A stretch of 64,000 bases of DNA from Pseudomonas orientalis (GCF_001439815.1 NZ_JYLM01000002.1:186001-250000); one strand, 5' to 3'. Shown: positions 17,393 to 26,114, counted from the stretch's first letter. The notes: generated by a model not told the origin, from the sequence alone. Numbers and translations are program-made.

Positions 17393-18523
17393 ATGAAGTC
17401 GAAAAATCTGCTGATGTTAACCATGGCCCTGCTGATGTTCCCGCAGTTGGCGCAGACCCTGTACAGCCCGGCTTTGGGCGATATCGGCCGGGCTTTTGCG
17501 GTCGCGCCCGAACGGGCCGGGCAGGCACTGTCGGTGTACTTCCTGGCCTTTGCCGTCGGCGTGGTGGTATGGGGACGTTTGAGTGATCGTTGGGGGCGGC
17601 GGCCCGTCATGTTGATCGGGCTTGCACTCTATGCGGGGGCCACGGCGCTGGCCCTGAACGTGGCAACCTTCAATGCCTTGCTGCTGGCCCAGGCCGCTGC
17701 CGCCTTCGGGGCCGCAGTGGGATCGGTGGTCACGCAGACCGTGTTGCGCGACCGTTTCCAGGGTGTGGAACTGGCCCAGGTATTTTCCGCAATGGGCATT
17801 GCGCTGGCGGCAAGCCCTGCCATCGGGTTGTTCAGCGGTGCGAGTCTGGTCGAGTATTTCGGTTATCGCGGCGTGCTCGGCGGGTTGCTGCTGTTGGCGC
17901 TGCTGCTGTGGAGCTGGAGCCTGTGGGCCTTGCCGGAAACGCGCCCGGCCACGCTGCCCACGGCCGCCCTTGGCCAGACACTCGGCCTGATGCTCAAGGA
18001 TGCCGGGATCTGGCGCTCGGTCGGGTTGGTTGCGGCGTTCAATATTGCGTTGTTCAGCTATTACAGCGTGGGGCCGTTTATCTTCGCGCAGCTAGGGCGC
18101 TCCACCGCCGAGTTCGGCTACAGCGGCGTGCTGTTGGCCCTGGGGTCCGGGTTGGGCGCGTGGCTGAACAAAATCCTGCTCAAGCGCGGGATGGACAGCG
18201 ATCAGTTGGTGTTTGTCGCTGCGGTGGTGGCGGTGGTCGGCAGCCTGTTGGTGTTGGCCCTGCAACACAGTGCGCTGCTGGTATGGCCGATGCTGCTGGT
18301 GGTGCTGGCATTCGGCATGGCAATCCCCAACGTGCTCGGGGCGGCGCTGGTCGATTATCGCGACCGTCTCGGCACCGCCGGCGCACTGTTTGGTTTGTTG
18401 TACTACCTGGTGATTGGCAGCGGCCTGAGCCTGGTGGCCTGGGCCCAGGACCTGGGCTGGAGCCTGCTGGTGTGCGGCCTGGCGGCATTGTGGCTGGCAA
18501 CGCCGCGGGTCTTCAGAAGTTGA
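17393..18523 (+). CDS. MFS drug-resistance-type transporter (Bcr/CflA-like)
   Basis: 376 residues from ATG 17393 (MKSKNLLMLTMALLMFPQLA), preceded by GGGAGGG at a suitable distance; an in-frame start at 17369 would place charged residues ahead of the first helix. About twelve hydrophobic segments, with the MFS motif between helices 2 and 3 (VWGRLSDRWGRRPVML) and the drug-exporter helix 5 region (AMGIALAASPAIGLFSGASL). Its last 11 bases overlap the convergent siderophore-receptor gene. Probably exports a small toxic compound or metabolite under control of the divergent AraC gene. Confidence 0.88.
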   Translation: MKSKNLLMLTMALLMFPQLAQTLYSPALGDIGRAFAVAPERAGQALSVYFLAFAVGVVVWGRLSDRWGRRPVMLIGLALYAGATALALNVATFNALLLAQAAAAFGAAVGSVVTQTVLRDRFQGVELAQVFSAMGIALAASPAIGLFSGASLVEYFGYRGVLGGLLLLALLLWSWSLWALPETRPATLPTAALGQTLGLMLKDAGIWRSVGLVAAFNIALFSYYSVGPFIFAQLGRSTAEFGYSGVLLALGSGLGAWLNKILLKRGMDSDQLVFVAAVVAVVGSLLVLALQHSALLVWPMLLVVLAFGMAIPNVLGAALVDYRDRLGTAGALFGLLYYLVIGSGLSLVAWAQDLGWSLLVCGLAALWLATPRVFRS

Positions 18524-20654
18524 CCGACGCACTCAGGCGCGCCGTCAACGGCGCACCCTGGAACAGATAGTCATCGCCCATGTACTCCCCTGCGTCGCGC
18601 CAGTAGCGCTTGTCGAACAGGTTGTCGACGCTCAAGCGAAATACCGTTTCATAACCATCTACTTTGGTGGTGTAGCGGCTGCCCATATTGACCACCGCAT
18701 AATCGCCCACTTGCACATTGCCGGTGCGGTTAGCGTACTTTTTGGCGCTGTATTGCACGCCACCGAGCACCGCCAGGCCATTGACCCACGGCAACGCATA
18801 GTCGGCATACACACTGGCGCGCAGCGTGGGCACGTTGATCGCCTGGTGGTCTTCGTAGTCCGGCGTACCGCTGCCGCTCACCCGCGCTCGAATGGCGGCC
18901 ACGCTGGTGGCGATCTGCAAGCGGTCGGTAGCCCAGCCGTTGGCGGACAGCTCCAGGCCGGTGTTCTTCTGCTGGCCTTGCTGCACGTAGGTGAAGCCGT
19001 CAGCTTCGGGCTTGGCGTACTGATAAGCCTGGCGCGTCTGGAATACGGCGGCGGCGAAACTGATGCGGCGCCAGTCGTATTTCACTCCGGCTTCGAGCTG
19101 GCGTGACGTGGTGGGCGCCAGGGTTTCACTGCTGTTGCCTGCAAACCACGGCGCGGTGCCGCCCAGGGACAAACCTTTGCTGTAGCGGGTGTACAGCGAA
19201 ACGTTGTCTACCGGTTTATAGATCAACGCCGCTTGCGGCAGGAACACATACCGCTGAGTGTGGCGCGATTCGGTACCATTTTTATCGAAGGCCTTTTCAT
19301 CCAGGCGAACTTCGCGGCCACCGAGGAGGGTCTGCCACTGCTCGTTGAAGCGGATGCGGTCGGTGACGAACACGCCGTACTGACGGCTATCGAGGTTGCG
19401 ATGGCTGTCGTTCAGCGGTTTGTCGGTCGGCGTGAAGCTGGGGGCATCCTGATTGATAGTGCCACTGCCAATGTATTCGTTGACCGCGTCACGCTTGTCG
19501 ATCACCCGGCGAAACGCGCTGGTGCCGAAGGTCAGTTCGTGGCCCAGGCCTGCCGTATCGAACAAGCCGGTCATGGCCGCCTGGATTTCATCGTCGCGGC
19601 GGGTGTCGTCGGGGCTGCGGTAGTCGTAGATGTCGTAGCCGCCCTCCGGCGTGAAATAATTGCCAACGCCATTGGTATCGCCACCCCAGGCAAATGAACT
19701 GTAGTCATCGATCACCACTTTACTGCGCGCCGCGCTGACACTGCCTTTCCACTGATCGCTGAAACGGTAGTCAAACTTGCCGTTGAGGTTCAGCGAATCA
19801 ATGCCTACCTGCTTGCCCCCGGTCTGATGCCCCAGCAGCTTTTTCGGTGAAGCGTCGCGAGGCACTTCAGTGCCACCCAGCAATTGATACCCCGGCACCG
19901 AGCGCTGCTGTTTGTTCTGGTATTCGGCATCCAGTTGCAGCACGGCGTCGGGGCTGATGTTCCAGTCAAAGGCCAGTGACACAAAATCACGCTGGCCGTT
20001 GGCGTGTTCCACGTACGAGTTGAGGTCCTCATGGGCGACGTTGGCGCGCAGGCCAAATTGCTGCTCACTGCCAAACCAGCCGCCCACATCGGTGGCGATA
20101 TAACCACTGCCGCGATCGTCGCTGGATACCGTCACCGAACGCACGTCCTCGGGGCGCTTGGTCACGTAGTTGATCACGCCGCCGGGTTCGGAAATGCCGC
20201 TTTGCAACCCGGCCAGGCCCTTGAGCACTTCGACCTGCTGCTTGTTTTCCAGGGCGACATTCTGCTCGCCGGTGATGGTGCGCCCATTGATCTTGTAGCT
20301 GCTCGCCGCATTCAGCGAAAACCCGCGCACCACGAAGTTTTCGTAATAGCCGATGGGTGCATAGCTGTCGCCCACCGAGGCGTCGTTGCGCAGCACCTCG
20401 CTGAGCAGGCGGGCTTGCTGGTCCTTGATCAGTGCGGCGTTGATCACGCTGATGGAGGCCGGGGTATCGAGCAAGGGCGCTTCATCGAAGCCACCCACCG
20501 AGGCGGTTTCACTGCGATAACCGGACTCGTCCTGGCCCTGGACCTTCACTGCCGGCAGTTCGATCTGCGCTGCCAGGCTGTTGCCGATGCCTCCACTGAG
20601 CAACAGGCCGAGGGCGAAACGTGAAGTGACGACGGGGCGAAAACGCAAAACCAT
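18513..20654 (-). CDS. TonB-dependent siderophore receptor (ferric-hydroxamate/FhuA-like group)
   Basis: 713 residues. N-terminal signal sequence (about 1-28, ending LAAQIELPAVK), TonB box region and plug domain (LLDTPASISVINAALIKDQQ; RGFSLNAASSYKINGR), then a barrel ending SASVNF with terminal Phe. No extra N-terminal signalling domain, so no sigma/anti-sigma control is implied, and none is encoded next to it. I did not see a convincing Fur box in the 80 bases upstream. The siderophore cannot be named. It overlaps the MFS gene tail to tail by 11 bases. Confidence 0.92.
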   Translation of the reverse strand: MVLRFRPVVTSRFALGLLLSGGIGNSLAAQIELPAVKVQGQDESGYRSETASVGGFDEAPLLDTPASISVINAALIKDQQARLLSEVLRNDASVGDSYAPIGYYENFVVRGFSLNAASSYKINGRTITGEQNVALENKQQVEVLKGLAGLQSGISEPGGVINYVTKRPEDVRSVTVSSDDRGSGYIATDVGGWFGSEQQFGLRANVAHEDLNSYVEHANGQRDFVSLAFDWNISPDAVLQLDAEYQNKQQRSVPGYQLLGGTEVPRDASPKKLLGHQTGGKQVGIDSLNLNGKFDYRFSDQWKGSVSAARSKVVIDDYSSFAWGGDTNGVGNYFTPEGGYDIYDYRSPDDTRRDDEIQAAMTGLFDTAGLGHELTFGTSAFRRVIDKRDAVNEYIGSGTINQDAPSFTPTDKPLNDSHRNLDSRQYGVFVTDRIRFNEQWQTLLGGREVRLDEKAFDKNGTESRHTQRYVFLPQAALIYKPVDNVSLYTRYSKGLSLGGTAPWFAGNSSETLAPTTSRQLEAGVKYDWRRISFAAAVFQTRQAYQYAKPEADGFTYVQQGQQKNTGLELSANGWATDRLQIATSVAAIRARVSGSGTPDYEDHQAINVPTLRASVYADYALPWVNGLAVLGGVQYSAKKYANRTGNVQVGDYAVVNMGSRYTTKVDGYETVFRLSVDNLFDKRYWRDAGEYMGDDYLFQGAPLTARLSASVNF

Positions 20655-20740
20655 GGGGCAAGGCCTTAAAGCGCTGGGCGGGGGCGCATAAGCTAGGGGG
20701 AAGCGCTGAGCTTTACAAGTTATCGAATACGGACTCGGTC

Positions 20741-20780
20741 CAATGTGGGAGGGGGCTTGCCCTAATGCCAGTCAGTTAAG
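20741..20780. repeat. Solitary REP half-element (class A variant)
   Basis: CAATGTGGGAGGGGGCTTGC followed by CCTAATGCCAGTCAGTTAAG: identical to the left outer arm of the nested element at 6191-6390 but with no matching right arm. A full class A doublet follows 30 bases later. Confidence 0.8.
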
Positions 20781-20810
20781 CGAACGAAATGCTTAAAGCA
20801 GCGAAAATCA

Positions 20811-20904
20811 AATGTGGGAGGGGGCTTGCCCCCGATAGCGATGGGTCAGTCAGCTCATCTGTGGCTGATGTGCCGCAATCGGGGGCAAGCCCCCTCCCAC
20901 ATTT
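20811..20904. repeat. REP doublet (REPIN), class A
   Basis: AATGTGGGAGGGGGCTTGCC...GGCAAGCCCCCTCCCACATT inverted pair with a GATAGCGATGGGTCAGTCAG loop, in the gap between the siderophore receptor start and the LysR stop. With the solitary element it fills most of this 267-base gap. Confidence 0.9.
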
Positions 20905-20921
20905 GCGCGATGGAGCATCCG

Positions 20922-21818
20922 TTAAATAGCCTCAGGTTCGGTCAGCACCTTGCGAAACGTCTCCACCAACGGCCGCAAGTTGATCCGGTGCCATGCCGCC
21001 CACAGCGGTGTGGTGTAGCTCAGCCACGGCAGTTCGCGCAGCACCACGCCGGGCGGTGCGTTGCGGCTCAGGCCTTTTTGCACCATCGCCACGCCCAGTC
21101 CGGAGGCCACCAGCCCCAAAGCGGTGAAGGGCTCGCTGGCTTCCATGGGGATCTGCGGGGTGAACCCTGCGCGGATGCACGCCGCCACAAAATCATCCGC
21201 CGGGTTGGCGCCGGGTTTGCGTTGCACGCCGATCCATTGCTGGTCGGCCAGGTGCTCGGGCAGCAACTCGCGCTGGCGTGTCAACGGGTGATGTTCCGGC
21301 AGGGCCAGCAGCATCGGGTCATCGAGCACTTGCCGGGCGGTCAGGTCCGGGTCGTCGGCCGCGGGCGGTTCGCCCACCAGGGCAATGTCCAGGCTGCGCT
21401 GACGCAGACCTTCGAGCTGTTCGAGGGAGGGCAGGTTATACAATTTGATATGCACGGCAGGCCGGTCATCGCGCAGCACGCGCAAGGCGTTGGGCAGTAC
21501 ACCGGCGTGCATGGCGTTCTCGATATAGCCGATGCACAAGCCGCCTTCTTCACCCCGGCCCAGGCGCTTGCCCAGGGACTCCAGGCGGTTGGCATGGGTC
21601 AGCAGCGCCCTGGTTTCGGCAAGGAAGGTGTGGCCATCGCGGGTCAGGCGGATACGTTGCTGGCTGCGCTCGAACAGCGTCAGGCCCAGGCGTTCTTCGA
21701 GCTGGGCGATCTGCCGGCTCAAGGGCGACTGGGAGATGTGCAGGCGCTCGGCGGCGCGGCCGACGTGTTCCTCTTCGGCGACCACTTCGAAGTAGCGCAG
21801 TTGGCGTAGATCAATCAT
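20922..21818 (-). CDS. LysR-family transcriptional regulator
   Basis: 298 residues from ATG 21818 (MIDLRQLRYFEVVAEEEHVG), the usual LysR opening; an in-frame start seven codons upstream is less likely. N-terminal HTH (GRAAERLHISQSPLSRQIAQ), then the substrate-binding lobe. It is divergent from the remnant aldo/keto reductase, SDR and SRPBCC genes, which are its likely targets. Confidence 0.88.
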   Translation of the reverse strand: MIDLRQLRYFEVVAEEEHVGRAAERLHISQSPLSRQIAQLEERLGLTLFERSQQRIRLTRDGHTFLAETRALLTHANRLESLGKRLGRGEEGGLCIGYIENAMHAGVLPNALRVLRDDRPAVHIKLYNLPSLEQLEGLRQRSLDIALVGEPPAADDPDLTARQVLDDPMLLALPEHHPLTRQRELLPEHLADQQWIGVQRKPGANPADDFVAACIRAGFTPQIPMEASEPFTALGLVASGLGVAMVQKGLSRNAPPGVVLRELPWLSYTTPLWAAWHRINLRPLVETFRKVLTEPEAI

Positions 21819-21930
21819 GTCAGACCTGCTGGGACTCAAGTTGGTCGCAGTATGTCTTGGACGGTCTGATCAAGGCAATCTAGGATCTGCTCAACGGTCA
21901 ACGCGACCTTGAACCGATTGAGGAACCACC

Positions 21931-22215
21931 ATGAGCTTGAACCACATACTGCCCGGCGTATTGGGCTTTGGCACTCGCGCCGCTGGGGTCGAGCATATCA
22001 AGGCGATTGCCCAGGCGTTTGGCGTAAGCGTCAAGGCCGCTGCGCTACAGTTTTCCCTGGCGCACCCGGCCGTGGCGGCGGTGATTCCCGGTGCCAGTCG
22101 TCCGGGGCGGATTGCCGAAGACGTGGCGGCGTTGTCAGAGCAGATTCCAGCAGCCTTCTGGCAGGCGCTGCGCGATGCACAGTTGATTTCGCTTCGCGCG
22201 CCTCTGCCGCTTTAA
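21931..22215 (+). pseudogene. Aldo/keto reductase remnant with an apparent large internal deletion
   Basis: 94 codons. The first 15 (MSLNHILPGVLGFGT) look like the start of an aldo/keto reductase of the aldose 1-dehydrogenase type, and from about residue 20 onward the sequence matches the C-terminal end of that family (KAAALQFSLAHPAVAAVIPG, then IPAAFWQALRDAQLI). The catalytic Asp-Tyr-Lys-His barrel of about 220 residues is absent. The frame is open and has its own start, so a short product may still be made, but it cannot be an active reductase. First gene of the group divergent from the LysR gene. Confidence 0.75.
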
Positions 22216-22231
22216 CTTCAGGAGTTCCACC

Positions 22232-23029
22232 ATGAAAATCGATATAAGCGGCAAAGTGGCAATCGTCAGCGGCAGCACCGCCGGCATCGGCCTGGGCATC
22301 AGCCAGGCCCTGGCGCAATCCGGCGCCACCGTGGTGGTGATCGGGCGTGATTCCGGCAAGGTTGACGCTGCGCTGGCGAGTATTCGCCAAGCAGTGCCGG
22401 GCGCCAATCTGCGCGGGCTGGTGGCCGACCTGGGTACGACCGAAGGCGCTGAAAAACTGTTCGCCGCCGAACCGCGCGCCGACATCCTGGTCAACAACCT
22501 GGGCATCTTCAATGATGTGGATTTCTTCGAGGCGCCGGACAGTGAATGGACGCGCTTCTATGAGGTCAATGTGATCTCTGGCGTGCGCCTGGCGCGGCAT
22601 TATGTGCCAGCTATGGTCGAGCAGGGCTGGGGGCGGGTGATCTTCGTGTCATCCGAATCCGGCGTAGCGACCCCGGCGGACATGATCAATTATGGCGTGA
22701 CCAAAAGCGCCAACCTGGCGGTGTCCCATGGCCTGGCCAAGCGCCTGGCAGGTACCGGTGTGACGGTGAATGCGATCCTGCCGGGGCCGACCTTTACCGA
22801 CGGCCTGGAACACATGCTCAAGGACGCCACGCAAAAATCCGGGCGCACCGCGCGGGATGAAGCCGATGTATTCGTGCGCAGTGCACGGCCGACCTCGATC
22901 ATCCAGCGTGCGGCGAATGTGGATGAAGTGGCCAACCTGGTGGCGTACATTGCTTCACCGCTGTCGTCTGCCACCACCGGTGCCGCGTTGCGGGTCGACG
23001 GTGGTGTGGTAGACAGCATGGCGATCTGA
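22232..23029 (+). CDS. Short-chain dehydrogenase/reductase (SDR)
   Basis: 265 residues with AGGAG before the ATG. Classical SDR features: nucleotide-binding SGSTAGIGLGIS (about 13-24), NNLGIF, and the catalytic Ser (VSSESG) with Tyr154 and Lys158 (NYGVTKSAN). The C-terminus (TGAALRVDGGVVDSMAI) is intact. It lies 16 bases after the broken aldo/keto reductase and 28 bases before the SRPBCC gene, in one likely transcription unit facing away from the LysR gene. Substrate unknown. Confidence 0.9.
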   Translation: MKIDISGKVAIVSGSTAGIGLGISQALAQSGATVVVIGRDSGKVDAALASIRQAVPGANLRGLVADLGTTEGAEKLFAAEPRADILVNNLGIFNDVDFFEAPDSEWTRFYEVNVISGVRLARHYVPAMVEQGWGRVIFVSSESGVATPADMINYGVTKSANLAVSHGLAKRLAGTGVTVNAILPGPTFTDGLEHMLKDATQKSGRTARDEADVFVRSARPTSIIQRAANVDEVANLVAYIASPLSSATTGAALRVDGGVVDSMAI

Positions 23030-23057
23030 ATTCTTTTAACGATTTGGAGTATTTATT

Positions 23058-23474
23058 GTGGCAAAAGCGTCTTCTGTGATTGAAATTCCTGCCTCGGCGG
23101 ACCAGGTGTGGGCACTGATCGGCGGCTTCAACAGCCTGCCCGACTGGCTGCCCTTTATCGCCAAGAGCGAGCCGGGCGAAGGCGGCCGCGTGCGCCACCT
23201 GCATACCACTGATGGCGGCCAGATCGTCGAGCGGTTGCAGACCTTCGACAATGTGGCGCGCACCTACAGCTACACCATTGGACAGTCGCCGTTTCCGGTG
23301 AGCGCCTATCTGGCGACCGTGCAGGTGGAAGCCTTGACTGACGCGTCGGCGAAAGTGACCTGGTCCGGGGTGTTCACACCGGCTGCGGGCACTACCGATG
23401 AAGCGGTGGAGGAACTGTTTGCCGGCGTTTACGGCGATGGCCTGACGGCCTTGCGGGCCAATTTTCCTGGTTGA
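23058..23474 (+). CDS. SRPBCC (START-like/polyketide-cyclase) family protein
   Basis: 138 residues beginning with GTG at 23058, preceded by TTGGAG at about ten bases; no upstream ATG in frame gives a better start. The sequence opens with a typical MxaD/SRPBCC strand (SSVIEIPASADQVWALIGGF NSLPDWLP read across residues 5-32) and ends in the long C-terminal helix (EAVEELFAGVYGDGLTAL). Such proteins bind hydrophobic small molecules in a deep cavity. Probable partner of the upstream SDR. Confidence 0.88.
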   Translation: MAKASSVIEIPASADQVWALIGGFNSLPDWLPFIAKSEPGEGGRVRHLHTTDGGQIVERLQTFDNVARTYSYTIGQSPFPVSAYLATVQVEALTDASAKVTWSGVFTPAAGTTDEAVEELFAGVYGDGLTALRANFPG

Positions 23475-23498
23475 TACCTATCGGGGGTGGGGGCTGCG

Positions 23499-24017
23499 CT
23501 AACGCTCAACGGCTCCCATACTCGACAGATAGACATGGGCTGCGGTGCTGGCCTGTTCGGACGTTAACGCTGCCGTATCAAGCGTGAATGGCGGCGTGTC
23601 CCAGGCTTCATACTCATGCGCCAGCACCGATGGCCAAGTCGGCGGCAGCAGGCCTGGGATATCGCCCTCACGGCTCTCCACTCGGCGCCGATGCTCCTGC
23701 TGATCGGAACACACCACCTGAATATCGATCAGTTCGACGCCCGCCGCCAGCGCCACGGCCCGCCAAGCCTCGCGGCTTTCCCTTACCGGGTTCACACAGT
23801 CGGCGATCACTCGCTGGCCCACACGCAAATTACTCAAGGCCAGCGCATTCGCCACCTCATAGCCGCTGGCACCCACATCGCCCGCCAGTACGCCAGACCC
23901 GCGCAGCGCTTGTTCGATTACATCGATGCGCAGATAAACCGCGCCCATCCGGCGTGCCAGCTCCCTGGCAATCGTGGTCTTGCCGCTACCGGGCAGGCCG
24001 CTGAATACGATTAGCAT
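23499..24017 (-). CDS. Small P-loop kinase (AAA_33 / gluconokinase-like)
   Basis: 172 residues with Walker A near the start (FSGLPGSGKTTIAREL, residues 5-20), then YLRIDVIEQALRGSG and VIADCVNPVRESREAW, the pattern of small ATP-dependent kinases of the chloramphenicol-phosphotransferase/adenylylsulfate-kinase-like group. Substrate cannot be named. Convergent with the SRPBCC gene. A class B REPIN lies just upstream, between it and the DapF-like gene. Confidence 0.85.
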   Translation of the reverse strand: MLIVFSGLPGSGKTTIARELARRMGAVYLRIDVIEQALRGSGVLAGDVGASGYEVANALALSNLRVGQRVIADCVNPVRESREAWRAVALAAGVELIDIQVVCSDQQEHRRRVESREGDIPGLLPPTWPSVLAHEYEAWDTPPFTLDTAALTSEQASTAAHVYLSSMGAVER

Positions 24018-24033
24018 GGTCCGTCAATCCTTT

Positions 24034-24136
24034 TGTAGGAGCGAGCTTGCTCGCGAAAAACGTCAACGATGACGCGTAGTTCCAGGAAAAAACGTGCTGT
24101 CCCTGCGCTTTTCGCGAGCAAGCTCGCTCCTACAGG
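24034..24136. repeat. REP doublet (REPIN), class B
   Basis: TGTAGGAGCGAGCTTGCTCG ... CGAGCAAGCTCGCTCCTACA with a loop starting CGTCAACGATGACGCG, clearly related to the loop of the element at 6237-6336. It lies between divergent genes, so it sits inside or next to both promoter regions. Confidence 0.9.
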
Positions 24137-24178
24137 GGTGTTAGAGTAGGGCCGTTCAGTTCGACCACAGGATCGCCC

Positions 24179-24994
24179 ATGACTTTACCCTTCGTGAAGA
24201 TGCACGCCCACGGCGACGACTTCATCATCATCGATCGCCGTGGCCAGGATAACCCCATTACCCCGGAGATCGCCCGGCGCCTGGGTGATCGGCACACCGG
24301 TATCGGTTTCAATCAGCTCGCCGTGATCCTCGACTGCGACGATGCCGCCGCCCGCGTGCAGTTCTGGAACACCGACGGCACACCCCTGCAAACCTGCGGC
24401 AGCGCGACACGCGGCGTGGCTGACCGGCTGATGCATGAAACAGGCGCCCACGCCATCGTGCTGCGTACCGACCGAGGGTTGCTGACGTGCGTGCGCGTCA
24501 GCGGCCAGCGCGTCTCGATAGACATGGGCGCGCCATCCTTGGAGTGGGCCGGCGTGCCGCTGGCCAGGGCGATGGACACTCGCGTGCTGCCTATCGACGG
24601 CGAGCCGGCCGCCTGTGGCATGGGCAATCCGCACTGCACGTTTTTCGTGGACGACATTGCCACCGTCGATGTCGAAGCCGTGGGCCCGGCCCTGGAACGT
24701 CACCCGCTGTTCCCGGCCAAAACCAACGTGCATTTTGTGCAGGTGCTCGACCGCAACCGCATCCGGCTGCGCATCTGGGAGCGGGGCGGTGGCGTGCCGT
24801 TGGGCTCCGGGTCGTGCTGCTGCGCGGCGGTGGTCAATGGGGTCAGGCGCGGGCTGCTTGATGACAAGGTAGAGGTCGAATGCGACGGCGGCACGCTGAC
24901 GGTGCAGTGGGACGGGCAGGGCGGGGTAGTGCTCACGGGCAGTGTCGAGCCGATCATGCAGGGTGCGGCGTACCTGCCTGGAACGTCACGCTGA
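24179..24994 (+). CDS. DapF-like amino acid epimerase paralogue lacking the second catalytic Cys
   Basis: 271 residues of the diaminopimelate-epimerase fold: two lobes with the motifs HTGIGFNQL, FWNTDGTPLQTCGSATRGVA, GNPHCTFFVDD and LRIWERGGG. Cys73 fits the first catalytic cysteine, but the second motif, normally ACGTGAC, reads GSGSCCC, putting Ser210 where the second catalytic Cys should be. The usual GNDF near the N-terminus is GDDF. These changes make a normal DapF role doubtful; it may racemise or dehydrate another substrate. Not next to lysA or other lysine genes. Ends inside the convergent histidine kinase gene (41-base overlap). Confidence 0.85.
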   Translation: MTLPFVKMHAHGDDFIIIDRRGQDNPITPEIARRLGDRHTGIGFNQLAVILDCDDAAARVQFWNTDGTPLQTCGSATRGVADRLMHETGAHAIVLRTDRGLLTCVRVSGQRVSIDMGAPSLEWAGVPLARAMDTRVLPIDGEPAACGMGNPHCTFFVDDIATVDVEAVGPALERHPLFPAKTNVHFVQVLDRNRIRLRIWERGGGVPLGSGSCCCAAVVNGVRRGLLDDKVEVECDGGTLTVQWDGQGGVVLTGSVEPIMQGAAYLPGTSR

Positions 24995-26114
24995 AGGTGG
25001 TGCCGCGCGTCGCACAAGAGTTCACCGCCACATCGCCGCCGTGCACCCTGGCCAGTTCGCGCACGATATACAGGCCCAGGCCCACGCTGCGTACATCACT
25101 GCCCTGGTGGGTGCCGCGAGTCATGGGTTCGAACAGTACGGCCAGCAACGCCTCGGGAATCGCCGTGCCGTAGTTATGCACCGACACCTCGGCGCCCCTG
25201 GCACCCAGGCGCGAGGTGACAGTGATCGGCTGTTGCAGGTCACCGTAGGCCACGCTATTGGCGACCAGATTGCCGATCACCTGCTGCACACGGTCGGCAT
25301 CCAGGCACGCATCGCCACGGCCCTCGGCGTGATGCACCAGCGTGGCCCTGGGGAAGGCCACCCGCAGTTCGTCCACGGCGCGATGAATCACACTGTGCAA
25401 ATCCAGCGGTTGGGCGCGGATGGTGATGCCGTGACCAACCCTGGCCTGGGTGAAGTCCAGCAGGTCGGCGATCATGCGCTGGGCACGTTCGGACGACTGG
25501 CCGATATGCCCAAGCAACTGCTGCTCCTTGGGCGTGCGCTGGCCGCGTCGAAGAAAGTCCGACGCCATGCGGATCGCGGTCAGGGGGTTCTTCAAGTCGT
25601 GGCTGACAATCGCCACCATCTGTTCGGCGAACAACGCGCGTTGCTGGGCAATGGCATAGGCCTCGCGCAATTCGGCCTGGGCCTGATGCAGTGCCTGCTC
25701 GGTGGCGGTCTTTTCCTGAAGCAGCGCTTCGGCCAGCTTGCGTGCGTTGAGCAACTCGCGCTCGTACTTGTCGCGGTCGGTCGTGCCGAACAGCGCCAGG
25801 TCGTACACCACCTCGTCGTCCTGCTGACGTTTATGGGCGTTGAGCAGCACGGTCACTTTGTGGCCGTCGCGATGGCGAATGTCGAGCTTCACCTCGTTGA
25901 CGCCGCCATGCATACGCAGCATCGGCGCCAGATGGGTCTGGTAGAAAATCCGCCCGCCCATGGTCAGCAGGTCCTGAAAGCGTTGCCCGATCAGTTGGGT
26001 GCTGCCGAGGCCGAGCCAGTCGCTCAAGCGCTGGTTGGCCTGCACAATCGTGCCGTCTTGCCGGGTCACCGCCAGGGCACAGGCGGCGTTGTCGAACAGC
26101 GACTCAGCCGGCAC
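24954..26114 (-). CDS. PAS-domain sensor histidine kinase paired with RsbQ-like hydrolase
   Basis: 386 residues from a GTG at 26114; longer frames run into the hydrolase gene. N-terminal PAS domain (about 5-115; SLFDNAACALAVTRQDGTIV, LLTMGGRIFYQTHLAPML), a coiled-coil linker (about 115-165), HisKA with phospho-acceptor His172 (VSHDLKNPLTAIR), and HATPase_c with N box (GNLVANSVAYGD) and G box (SVGLGLYIVREL). No membrane segment: cytoplasmic. The start overlaps the end of the upstream hydrolase gene by 11 bases. The PAS resembles the one that precedes a PP2C phosphatase in RsbP; here the output is a kinase. No response regulator is adjacent. Confidence 0.9.
   Translation of the reverse strand: MPAESLFDNAACALAVTRQDGTIVQANQRLSDWLGLGSTQLIGQRFQDLLTMGGRIFYQTHLAPMLRMHGGVNEVKLDIRHRDGHKVTVLLNAHKRQQDDEVVYDLALFGTTDRDKYERELLNARKLAEALLQEKTATEQALHQAQAELREAYAIAQQRALFAEQMVAIVSHDLKNPLTAIRMASDFLRRGQRTPKEQQLLGHIGQSSERAQRMIADLLDFTQARVGHGITIRAQPLDLHSVIHRAVDELRVAFPRATLVHHAEGRGDACLDADRVQQVIGNLVANSVAYGDLQQPITVTSRLGARGAEVSVHNYGTAIPEALLAVLFEPMTRGTHQGSDVRSVGLGLYIVRELARVHGGDVAVNSCATRGTTFSVTFQAGTPHPA

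Noticed and set aside
20655-20740. Fur box upstream of the siderophore receptor
   Set aside because: No stretch resembling GATAATGATAATCATTATC was seen. Iron control is likely but not supported by this sequence.
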